Both the position numbers and the translations under genes were made by a program. This document shows positions 1 to 5,717 of a stretch of DNA of 5,717 bases, one piece after another. The notes under the pieces are model-generated. The model was not told the DNA's origin and ran no database searches. It saw only the letters and a list, made by a program, of their open reading frames with translations. The stretch covers positions 1 through 5,717 of the forward strand of contig JAJCYL010000626.1 of the NCBI GenBank assembly GCA_029262955.1, in the 5' to 3' direction. Source of the stretch: Cytophagales bacterium (GTDB taxonomy: Bacteria > Bacteroidota > Bacteroidia > Cytophagales > Cyclobacteriaceae). How positions within the stretch are numbered: position 1 is the stretch's first letter; each line of letters starts with the position of its first letter.

Positions 1-3000
1 TCTCTTTGGGTTATGGAAAATTCAGACCCATCAAATAGAATCATATAATTAGGGCCAGCAGTAAGATCTCCCTGATTTATACTATAAGTCCCTACATCTT
101 GTCCGGCTTCTCTATCCAAACTACCGCTAAAACTATCCCCAGTTTCCAGGGCCGGGTTTGCTATAAAAGTGAATTCAGGATCTTCATCGCCAAACACTTT
201 AGTTAGGCCAATTGTCGCATCAACTGACACACTGCGTGGAGTGATAGTAAAGTCCGCACTATTAAAAGTAATGTTGTAATTGTTACCTGCTGTCAGGTCA
301 CCTTGATCAATCTCATAATCTCCTGCATCCTCACCCGGTTCTCTTTCCAAATCGCCACTAAAGCTGTCGCCTGACTCCAGTGCTGGAGTAGCTACGAAAG
401 TGAAGTTGACAGGATCGGCCTGTCGATACACTTTGGTCTGGCCCGCATCAACATTGACCATGACCCCTCTCGGCGTGATCGTAAAATTGTCACTATTGAA
501 TGTAATGGTGTAATTGTCACTTGCTGTTAAGTCTCCCTGGTTAATCGCATAATTTCCTACATCCTCTCCAGCCTCTCTTGCCAGACTACCACCAAAGCTA
601 TCACCTGACTCCAATGCGGGGCTTGCGGTAAATGTGAACGCTTCCGGCTCTGACCCATGATACACCTTGGTCTGGTCTACATCAACATTGACCGTGACTC
701 CTCTCGGATTAATGGTAAAATCTCCACTATTAAAAGTAATGGCATAGTTTTCACCTGCGGTTAGATCTCCCTGACTGATGGCGTAATCCCCAACGTCTTC
801 TCCAACCTCTCTTTCCAGGCTTCCACTAAAACCATCACCACTTTCAAAAGCGGGCATAGCTGTAAAAGTGAAGGCCACTGGATCGCCTTGGCCATACACT
901 TTGGTCTGACCTGCATCTACAACCACTGTTACGCCCCTTGGAGTGATGGTCAATAACCCCGTAGCCGTGATAGCAGTGTAATTAACATTCGCGGGATCAA
1001 GATTTGCTTTCACATCATAGGCTCCTACATTGACTGGTGCCGTCTCACTAAAATTATTCTGCCCCTGCAAGCTATAGGTAACAACTACGCCCAAAGGATT
1101 GTCCTCCAGGTCAATCGCCGAAGCGGTTACCTCCTTCTGAGCAGCATTATAAGTCTCGTTTGTATTGGCTGCCAAAGTGATGTCTACACTGGCAGGATCT
1201 ACAGTAATTTCTCTCTCTACCGAAATAGCGGCATTGTATTGGCTATTGCCCATTTGTGACGCCGTAATATTGGCTGTTCCTGCCCCCTGAATGGTTAAAA
1301 CATTATTGGTTACCGTAGCTACCGAAGGGTCATCACTATTATATGAAATAGTCAGGTTGACGTCGGTAAATTCAGGAAGTGTGATGTCAGGATCTCCAAA
1401 AACGACAGGACCAAATGCATTAAATGTTATAACCTGGTCCAATTTGGTGGTGGTAAACGTCCAACTAAATCCTACAATTCCATTGTTGTTAACATCTTGG
1501 AGGGAACCTGCCTGAACGAGCACTTCATATTCAGTGCCAGGCTGTAGATCATTAGTCGGATCAATAGTGATCATGTCGCCGCTAATGGAAATTCGGCCGT
1601 TATCGGTAAAGGCCTCTACTAACGCACCGGAAGCAAGTTCCAGTCTTATCTGGTTAGCACCATTGAGGTTTGAAACCAAATTCTCATCAAAAGTGATACT
1701 AATATCAGTAGCAACAGGAGCATTAACCGGACCACCACTATCTTCTGGCGAACGACTTACTAAAGCCGGTGGTGTATCGTCCAGATCATTAAGAGTTACG
1801 GTGAATTGCTCTTCTCGCGAACCACCTTCGCCATCATCCGCTTTGATACGGATAGCATATGAAGCAACCCCCAATTCAAAGTCAAAAATAAAGAGGCTCT
1901 TCAATTCGTCCGTCGTCGGGTCGATCTGGAAAAAGCTGTTGTGAGTACTGCCCTCACCACTGACCAAAGTAAATACCAGGTCATCTCCATTGGGGTCCAT
2001 GCCCGTAATGTCTCCTACTACAGTACCTATCGGCTCATTTTCATCAATATCAGAAGGGCTCAAAGCAATATCACTGGGGTCGACATTAGCTAAGTTGACA
2101 GTTATGATCCAGTCCTGAGTTACATTAACATCCTCTGCAGTGACGGTATAGGTCTGTGGGTTGGTGAAATCATTAGCTACACCACTCAATGGATTGATGG
2201 TTGCTCCAGTTGATAGAGCGAATTCCGGTACCATCATGGTTAGATCGGTCCCAAAAGGCACATTATAACTGACCGTATGCGCATTAGCGTCAATATCGGC
2301 GGCATCTGATTGCCCTTGAATATCAAATGCTGATATATCCGTTTCCTGACTGGCTGGTGCTTTGATGACGGTAATGGTCCATGTTTGATCATCACCGCTT
2401 TCAGCAAAAATCTCATACGAAACAGGATTAGTGAAATCCCGAGCAACTCCTGAATTGGGATTAATCGTTGCCCCCGGTGACACTTCAATGGTTGGGGTTA
2501 ATGCAGTCACATCAGTACTAAAAGGCACTTCTATGTTTACAATTTCTTCAGATGGGTCAATCGTGGCAGGGCCGGTTTGGTCAGACAAAATGAAAGATAA
2601 AATATCGGCTATAACATTTGGCACTTCATCAGCACCCTTGCTTGGGGCAAAGACGCTTCTTGTAGTACCAAAGAAATCCGTTGTTACTGCACCAATAGGT
2701 GTACCTCTTAGGTCTGCTTCAAACGACGACGCTCCGGTTAGACTTAAGTCATTGTTGGCAACATCTGCAAAAACAGGCTGGCTTCTTGTAGTGCCTTCAA
2801 CCAGATTTTGTAGCGTGTTGAAATTTGAATCATCGTAGATAGTGCCTTTGTTATCTACATAAGTCAATGAACCAGCATTAGGCTCTAAGTAGATATTGTT
2901 ATAAGAATAGTCAAAATTAGTAGTAGAATTAAAGATAAACTTTAAGCCAATTTTAGCTCCGCTTGCACCTGGATTTCTTAAAATTGAAATCAAGTTATTT

Positions 3001-5717
3001 TGAATGTTTGCCACTTCAGAACTGGCACCAGCATCCAGTATACCCGCAATGGTTTCATTGCTGCTGCCTGTTCCTTCAACCAAAATGGTATTGTGATAAA
3101 TAGCCGTTTCACTGCTCGCTCTAAACTGAATGCCTGTTATTGAAGCAGCGCTTGTGGGGTTTAACTGGATGAAGTTATTGTACGCCTCGCCGTCCCAAAT
3201 TGAAAAGCCAAACATGATTAATGAGGCCTGATCAACAACGGCTCCAAAATACACTTCATTGTTCCTGACTAAAGAATTTGTCCCAATTAGAGAGAAAGCC
3301 ATCAACTGTGGGTTGAGATTATCCTCTACTATAAATGAGCAGTTCTCGACGGTTGTATTGTCTATTGATGAACTGCTTCTTCCTTCGATTGTCAAATTTT
3401 TTATCGTCGCAAATTCACCAGCATCCTCATTTGAATTCAATAGGCTCAAAACAATTCCTGAAGACCTGTTTTCAATCTTCAATTCGCCTTTCCCATCAAT
3501 AATGAGCTTTTGCCAATTAATTGAGAGCCCCCCTGATGGCGTTGCGGGACTAACAAGAATATCAGTGACTCCGTCAGCTGGCTGTATAGTGAGTGTATGG
3601 CCCAGAAGCTCCTCTCTTTCATTCAGTTGTGCCGATGATATGACTTGATCTTCCAGCAGTTCCAGTGTTACATCTCCAACAATACCGATGTTAGTCAGTC
3701 TGTTGAACGCGGTTGCAATGTTTTCAAAATTGCCGGCGTCGCCAACCGAGTAAGTTCCACCAGGTATTGTCTGGTAATTGACAGTTACTGACCAGTCAGC
3801 TGTCGTTTGACCATCTTCTGCTGTAACAGTATAATCTTTTGGTATTCCTGGGTTTAATGTAACGAACGACCCGATTACCGGGCTTATCGTTGCGCCAAAA
3901 CTCAGCTCAACCGTTGGAGCAAACTTATATGTTTGAACGCCACCTAATGAATTGAAACCAGCCAACCCATTCACGGTCATTTCTACTGTTTTAGCAAAGT
4001 TATCAATAGTTACATCACCAATAATTCCATCCATTGTCCAACTCGTAATGTTGGCTACAGTGTTGATGGCTCTGTTAACAGTGACTGCATAGATCTGAGT
4101 GGTTGAACCATCTTCGGCGGTAACTGTGTAGTTCACAGGGTTGGTAAAATCCGTTTCCACCCCACTTTCAGGGTCGATTGTGGCTCCAGGATCAATTGTT
4201 ATGGTTGGGGTAAGTGCCGTTAAATCTGTACCAGGTACTACTTCAATGTCAATTGTACCATTCTCAGTATCAATAGTGGCAGTACCAGATTCTTCTGTCA
4301 TTGAAAAAGACAGTACATCTGTAAATGCATTGGGCACTTCAAAGGCTCCTCTGCTTACTGAGGTAGTACTTCTGATGTCGCCATTAATATCATCAATAAC
4401 TTCGGCTAAGGGGGTTGCCCTCAGGTCTTTATCATCAAGTGAAACACTCGACAATGAGAGATCCGCATTATCAGCATCCGTAAATATTGAGGAAATGAAG
4501 GTTGTTGTCGGGGCAATCGAAAGAAGAGTTGCCTGGTCTGAGGCATTTGACGTATACTCGATGGTACTTACGCCGTCATCACTAATGTGGACATTGTTAT
4601 CTGAATCAGCAGATTGCACACTTGAAAAAGCTACAAACTCCTTAGTAGTTCCGCTTCCTGAAGCCCTCTCTATGCTGATATTGTTGTTCTTAATATTTGT
4701 TCCAAATCCTATGGCATAGTGTGAGCTATTGGTTTCAGTACCGGTGCCATAAATACGGATGCTGTTATGATGGATATTGGTACCACGGCCAATACCAGAG
4801 GTTGAGTTTCCTCTGATAGAAATCGAATTATTGATGACATTGTCGTAATTATCAAGGCCAGCTATTGCGGCAAATAAGGCGGGGTCGTCAACACCTTCGT
4901 TATAAAATTTATTCCCGATAATATTGATATCGTCCAGATTGCTTCTTTGAAAAAAGATGCCCCTGATATTTGCAGAAGCGGCTGTATTAACAGCCACAAA
5001 TTCACAACCTATAATATCAATCCCACTAATCTCAGAGGTACCTGAATTAGAGCTTATTCCTGTAGCATCTAAAATGTTAAACCTGAGGTTCCTTAAAGTG
5101 AGATCGTATGCACCATTGCCAAAGAAATTTACCCCTTCAATATTCTGAATATTAGAATTGAGGTTCATTACTATGTCGCCAGAGCTAGGGTCAGCACCAT
5201 CTATAACCATATTTGAAATTGCACTATTGATCCTAAGCACTGAGCCGAAGTTAGACTCTGGATAAAGATCGATTTGTGTAGCCCCAGCTTGCGGCCGGAT
5301 TGTGACATTATGGGTAGGATCTGGATTAGACAGAAAAACTGTTTTTGTGACGTTGTAACCATCTTCAATTTCAAGAACAACATCCCCCGATAATCCAGCT
5401 AAACTTAGCTGACTGATTGCATCTGTCAGGGTTTCGAAAACACCATTATCGCCAACAGAATAACTACCTGACATTCCCTGCCAGTTCAATGTAATTGTCC
5501 AGGATTCGAAATTGTTTGCTTCGGCCCTGACAGTCATCGGAAATGCTACCCCATTTTGGTAAAACTGAGGATTAGATGAAAAACTATTGGTTGCTCCAGG
5601 TGATAATTCAAATGTTATATCTGTCAGAGATGGATTGGTAGCTTCAACTGTAGCAACAATTGTATTATTTGTATTATCTATTACCGGGCTACCCACAACT
5701 CCCTGGATGTCAACCGA
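1..5717 (-). CDS. Giant multidomain surface/secreted repeat protein (internal fragment, both ends missing)
   Basis: One frame is open from 5717 down to 3 (1905 complete codons) with no stop, start or frameshift. The translation contains only extracellular-type modules: DUF5018-like repeats, two right-handed beta-helix regions, a cadherin-like domain, a Big_5-type Ig-like domain, another Ig-like domain and five MBG-type domains. It is rich in Asp, Glu, Thr, Ser, Asn and Gly. I found only two cysteines (residues 238 and 793) and no membrane segment or enzyme active-site motif. Proteins built this way in Bacteroidota are typically adhesins or matrix/surface-layer components carrying an N-terminal signal peptide and a C-terminal type IX secretion signal. 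Both ends lie outside the window, so export route and anchoring are inferred. Substrate or partner is unknown. No neighbouring gene is visible, so operon context cannot be judged. The reading frame is very secure; the cellular role is not. Confidence 0.96.
3..233 (-). repeat. MBG repeat 4 of 4, most divergent (residues 1829-1905, 77 aa)
   Basis: The last visible unit reads SVSVDATIGLTKVFGDEDPE, FTFIANPALETGDSFSGSLD, REAGQDVGTYSINQGDLTAG, and PNYMILFDGSEFSITQR. One codon is missing after the DP of KVFGDEDP, and QTKVY has become LTKVF. The closing ITPR is ITQR. It ends at the window edge on the repeat boundary, so more MBG units or a C-terminal sorting domain may follow outside. Confidence 0.9.
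234..467 (-). repeat. MBG repeat 3 of 4 (residues 1751-1828, 78 aa)
   Basis: The third unit reads KVYRQADPVNFTFVATPALE, SGDSFSGDLEREPGEDAGDY, EIDQGDLTAGNNYNITFNS and ADFTITPR. The KVYG Gly is Arg here. It shares about 70% of residues with repeat 2 by eye count and keeps exact 78-codon spacing. Confidence 0.92.
468..701 (-). repeat. MBG repeat 2 of 4 (residues 1673-1750, 78 aa)
   Basis: This is the same 234-base unit as repeat 1, with KVYHGSEPEAFTFTASPALE, SGDSFGGSLAREAGEDVGNY, AINQGDLTASDNYTITFNS and NFTITPR. The Gly of the KVYG motif is replaced by His followed by Gly. The length is exactly 78 codons, in phase with its neighbours. Confidence 0.92.
702..935 (-). repeat. MBG repeat 1 of 4 (residues 1595-1672, 78 aa)
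   Basis: This YGX-type MBG domain has the order GVTVVVDAGQTKVYGQGDPV, AFTFTAMPAFESGDGFSG, SLEREVGEDVGDYAISQGDL, and TAGENYAITFNSGDFTINPR. KVYG-x-x-DP, L/F-ESGD-x-F-x-G-x-L-x-RE, GED-x-G-x-Y-x-I-x-QGDLTA and NY-x-ITF are the family landmarks. The unit is 234 bases long and is followed without spacer by the next. By eye it shares about 70% of residues with repeat 2. Confidence 0.92.
936..1196 (-). other. MBG-like domain of a different subtype (residues ~1508-1594)
   Basis: The sequence starts VDITLAANTNETYNAAQKEV, runs through VVVTYSLQGQNNFSETAPVN and ends VGAYDVKANLDPANVNYTAI, GLLTITPR. The pattern T-Y-(D/N)-x-x-x-K-x-V-T, then V-T-Y, P-V-N-x-G-x-Y-x-V-x-A and closing L-T-I-x-P/K is that of the MBG family form with a TY-D/N-G-type opening, not the KVYG type that follows. 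It ends in the same ITPRGV junction as the array and is about nine residues longer than a KVYG-type unit (87 against 78). Confidence 0.75.
1197..1445 (-). other. Ig-like domain of the type that precedes MBG arrays (residues ~1425-1507)
   Basis: It reads KLDQVITFNAFGPVVFGDPD, then a strand with LTISYNSDDPSVATVTNNVL, TIQGAGTANITASQMGNSQY, and closes NAAISVEREITVD. The signature Q-x-ITF...FGD, S-x-x-P-S-V-A-T-V-x-x-N-x-L-T-I, and G-A-G-T-A-x-I-T-A-S-Q-x-G-N-x-x-Y-x-A-A is a familiar Bacteroidota Ig-like module that very often sits just before MBG domains, as here. It is structural; no ligand can be inferred. Confidence 0.75.
1446..1775 (-). other. Bacterial Ig-like domain, Big_5/SbsA type (residues ~1315-1424)
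   Basis: The domain opens TPPALVSRSPEDSGGPVNAP, then ATDISITFDENLVSNLNGAN, GDMITIDPTNDLQPGTEYEVLV, and ends DVNNNGIVGFSWTFTT. This is the family pattern P-x-x-G-x-x-V/N, I-x-I-x-F-s-E/D, L-x-P-x-T-x-Y-x-V-x-V, then D-x-x-G-N and W/F-x-F-x-T-T. The type is found in S-layer and other cell-wall or surface proteins as a stalk module. The DVNNNG loop looks like a possible metal-binding turn. It follows the cadherin-like domain with no linker. Confidence 0.8.
1776..2081 (-). other. Cadherin-like domain (residues ~1213-1314)
   Basis: The start IDENEPIGTVVGDITGMDPNGDD matches the cadherin-repeat opening (I-x-E-N-x-P-x-G-T-x-V, then a D-P-N/D-G-D loop). It continues LVFTLVSGEG, FFQIDPTTDELKS, DFELGVASYAIRIKADDGEGG and ends EEQFTVTLNDLDD, where cadherins have the V-x-V-x-D-x-N-D calcium motif. 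Glu, Asp and Asn at the usual calcium-ligand places (DENEP, DPNGDD, KADDG, NDLDD) suggest that calcium rigidifies the junction with the next domain. That is family knowledge, not shown here. The final N-D-N is altered to LDD. Confidence 0.7.
2094..2363 (-). repeat. DUF5018-like repeat C2, regular form (residues ~1119-1208)
   Basis: It reads SQETDISAFDIQGQSDAADID, VSYNVPFGTDLTMMVPEFAL, STGATINPLSGVANDFTNPQ, then TYTVTAEDVNVTQDWIITVN. All the family motifs are present (PFGTDLT, GATINP-x-SGV, DFTNP, TYTVTAED, W-I-I-T-V). Unlike the two copies in the equivalent slot (5717..5472 and 4070..3762), it is not followed by a beta-helix but by the cadherin-like domain, through the short linker LANVDPSD. 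It marks the end of the repeated beta-helix region. Confidence 0.82.
2364..2627 (-). repeat. DUF5018-like repeat B2 (residues ~1031-1118)
   Basis: The order is ADILSFIL, then VNIEVPFSTDVTALTPTIEV, SPGATINPNSGVARDFTNPV, and SYEIFAESGDDQTWTITV. It carries the full motif set TALTPTI, PGATINP-x-SGV, DFTNPV and the W-T-I-T-V closing strand. It aligns along its length with B1 at 4331..4071 and occupies the same place after a beta-helix. The TVTAEDG strand has changed to EIFAESG. Probable role is a rigid spacer or protein-protein contact domain; function is not established for the family. Confidence 0.8.
2628..3761 (-). other. Right-handed parallel beta-helix domain 2 (residues ~653-1030)
   Basis: It begins GGTYSVGDAGNFENIATAF and runs IGIVGDVTLELLED, closely parallel to the start of beta-helix 1 (LAGLSGDVVLEIEDG). 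Coils with Asn turns follow: IKNLTIEG, TTVENCSFIVED, LVRNNEVYFG, AYNNFIQLN, IYHNTILVEG, IQNNLISIL and YSYNNIYLEP. The sequence LVEGTTRSQPVFADVANNDLSL introduces the typical tail with DLRGTPIGAVTTDFFGTTRS and KGADEVP. Passages such as EGTGSSNETIAGI with IYHNTI are common in beta-helix proteins of this phylum whose ligands are unknown. No catalytic residues can be assigned. One cysteine at residue 793. It is a paralogue of beta-helix 1 from internal duplication. Confidence 0.85.
3762..4070 (-). repeat. Divergent DUF5018-like repeat C1, preceding beta-helix 2 (residues ~550-652)
   Basis: It starts NITSWTMDGIIGDVTIDN and ends KDYTVTAEDGQTTADWSVTVNYQ, so the ends match the family. The centre is longer and irregular (residues about 580-622, with FNSLGGVQTYKFAP and VIGSFVTLNPGIP), and the DFTNP motif is absent. 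At about 103 residues it is longer than the 88-90 residues of the regular copies. It lies directly before beta-helix 2. Its closest relative in the window is the partial repeat at 5717..5472 (shared features: G-x-V/I-x-x-IDN near the start and W-T/S-I/V-T-L/V-N-W/Y-Q at the end), which also precedes a beta-helix. Confidence 0.7.
4071..4331 (-). repeat. DUF5018-like repeat B1 (residues ~463-549)
   Basis: This is a clear DUF5018-like beta-sandwich. In order: VLSFSM, then IDTENGTIDIEVVPGTDLTAL, TPTITIDPGATI, DPESGVETDFTNPVNY, and the closing strand TVTAEDGSTTQIYAVTV. The spaced motifs GTDLTALTP, PGATI-x-P-x-SGV, DFTNPV-x-Y and TVTAEDG are the recognisable hallmarks. The family occurs in many large Bacteroidota surface proteins, often in tandem, and has no assigned activity. 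It follows the tail of beta-helix 1 after only a few residues and has a counterpart (2627..2364) in the same position after beta-helix 2. Confidence 0.8.
4344..5471 (-). other. Right-handed parallel beta-helix domain 1 (residues ~83-458)
   Basis: It opens with GSYSVGDNGVFETLTDAI, the entry motif (T/S-Y-S/T-V-G-x-x-G-x-F-x-T-L-x-x-A) commonly found before pectate-lyase-like beta-helices in Bacteroidota. A run of short strand-turn repeats follows, with Asn-rich turns such as LRNLRFNI, DIIGCEF, NIIGNKF, VINNSISI, IHHNSIRI and IKNNNISI. These fit the parallel beta-helix (PbH1) pattern of coils of about 20-25 residues. It closes near residues 430-458 with the tail pattern DLSL...DLR.TP...DINGDIRS...RGAFE, a version of the DIDG-x-R...GADE ending common in this family. 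The fold often binds or cleaves polysaccharide, but I see no catalytic signature, so a binding or scaffold role is as likely. One cysteine at residue 238. Confidence 0.85.
5472..5717 (-). other. DUF5018-like beta-sandwich repeat, N-terminally cut by the window edge (residues 1-82)
   Basis: The segment has the outline of a DUF5018-like repeat: an IDN..NTI strand, an ELSPGAT motif (compare I-x-PGATI-x-P in better copies), and a closing TVRAEAN...ESWTITLNWQ strand that matches TVTAEDG...WTITV. It is divergent and lacks the DFTNP motif seen in the clearer copies. It is directly followed by beta-helix 1, just as the repeat at 4070..3762 is followed by beta-helix 2, and it resembles that repeat most closely. 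Its role is probably structural spacing between solenoid blocks. Assignment rests on motif likeness only. Confidence 0.6.

Noticed and set aside
3..935. CRISPR-like or satellite DNA reading of the regularly spaced repeats
   Set aside because: The periodicity of 234 bases is that of a coded 78-residue domain, the repeats are imperfect at DNA level, and there are no short identical repeats with unique spacers.
1291..1944. Plus-strand open frames at 1291..1515 and 1534..1944
   Set aside because: They are opposite the Ig-like, Big_5 and cadherin-like domains; no recognisable protein and no independent support.
2240..2488. Minus-strand open frames at 2240..2488 and 5201..5383
   Set aside because: Both are in a different minus frame from the 1905-codon frame and overlap it completely; the peptides show no domain.
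2431..3648. Plus-strand open frames at 2431..2838 and 3259..3648
   Set aside because: They are antisense to repeat B2/beta-helix 2, and their apparent likeness to another plus frame is explained by the homologous repeats on the minus strand.
4141..4719. 192-codon plus-strand open frame
   Set aside because: It lies fully inside the minus-strand gene, opposite repeat B1 and the beta-helix 1 tail. The minus frame gives recognisable domain motifs; this one gives low-complexity Ser/Val-rich sequence with no recognisable fold.
4957..5148. Short plus-strand open frame of 63 codons
   Set aside because: It is opposite the coils of beta-helix 1, short, and has no recognisable motif.
2628..5471. Polysaccharide lyase or pectinesterase activity of the beta-helices
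   Set aside because: The fold fits, but I could not identify any conserved catalytic residue cluster, so an enzymatic call is not supported.
1..5717. Promoters, ribosome binding sites, terminators, tRNA or other RNA genes
   Set aside because: The window is entirely inside one coding frame with no intergenic stretch, and I saw no RNA-gene signature on either strand.

Overview
The whole 5717-base window is the inside of one very large gene on the minus strand. Reading from position 5717 down to 3, one frame stays open for 1905 codons with no stop. Neither the start codon nor the stop codon lies in the window, so the full protein is longer than 1905 residues. I read this frame codon by codon and found no in-frame stop and no frameshift. 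Residue numbers below count from the codon at 5717..5715 as residue 1.

The product is a secreted or cell-surface multidomain protein of a type common in Bacteroidota, especially marine Cytophagales/Flavobacteriia-like bacteria. The combination of DUF5018-like repeats, right-handed parallel beta-helix segments, a bacterial Ig-like (Big_5/SbsA type) domain and a tandem array of MBG domains points to that phylum. The species cannot be told. Such proteins are usually exported by the type IX secretion system through a C-terminal sorting domain, but that part would lie beyond position 1 and is not visible.

Layout, N- to C-terminal (descending coordinates): the tail of a DUF5018-like repeat (5717..5472); beta-helix 1 (5471..4344); two DUF5018-like repeats (4331..4071 and 4070..3762); beta-helix 2 (3761..2628); two more DUF5018-like repeats (2627..2364 and 2363..2094); a cadherin-like domain (2081..1776); a Big_5-type Ig-like domain (1775..1446); a second Ig-like domain (1445..1197); an MBG-like domain of a different subtype (1196..936); and four tandem 77-78 residue MBG repeats (935..3), the last ending exactly at the window edge.

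The beta-helix plus two DUF5018-like repeats form a composite unit of about 556-570 residues that occurs twice in tandem. The repeat tail at the upstream edge suggests a third copy outside the window. The N-terminal half therefore looks like a repeated, possibly carbohydrate-facing solenoid region, and the C-terminal half like a stalk of beta-sandwich domains. There is no intergenic DNA, RNA gene, mobile element, CRISPR array, promoter or terminator here. I found no new multi-gene system; the interest lies in the internal architecture of this giant repeat protein.
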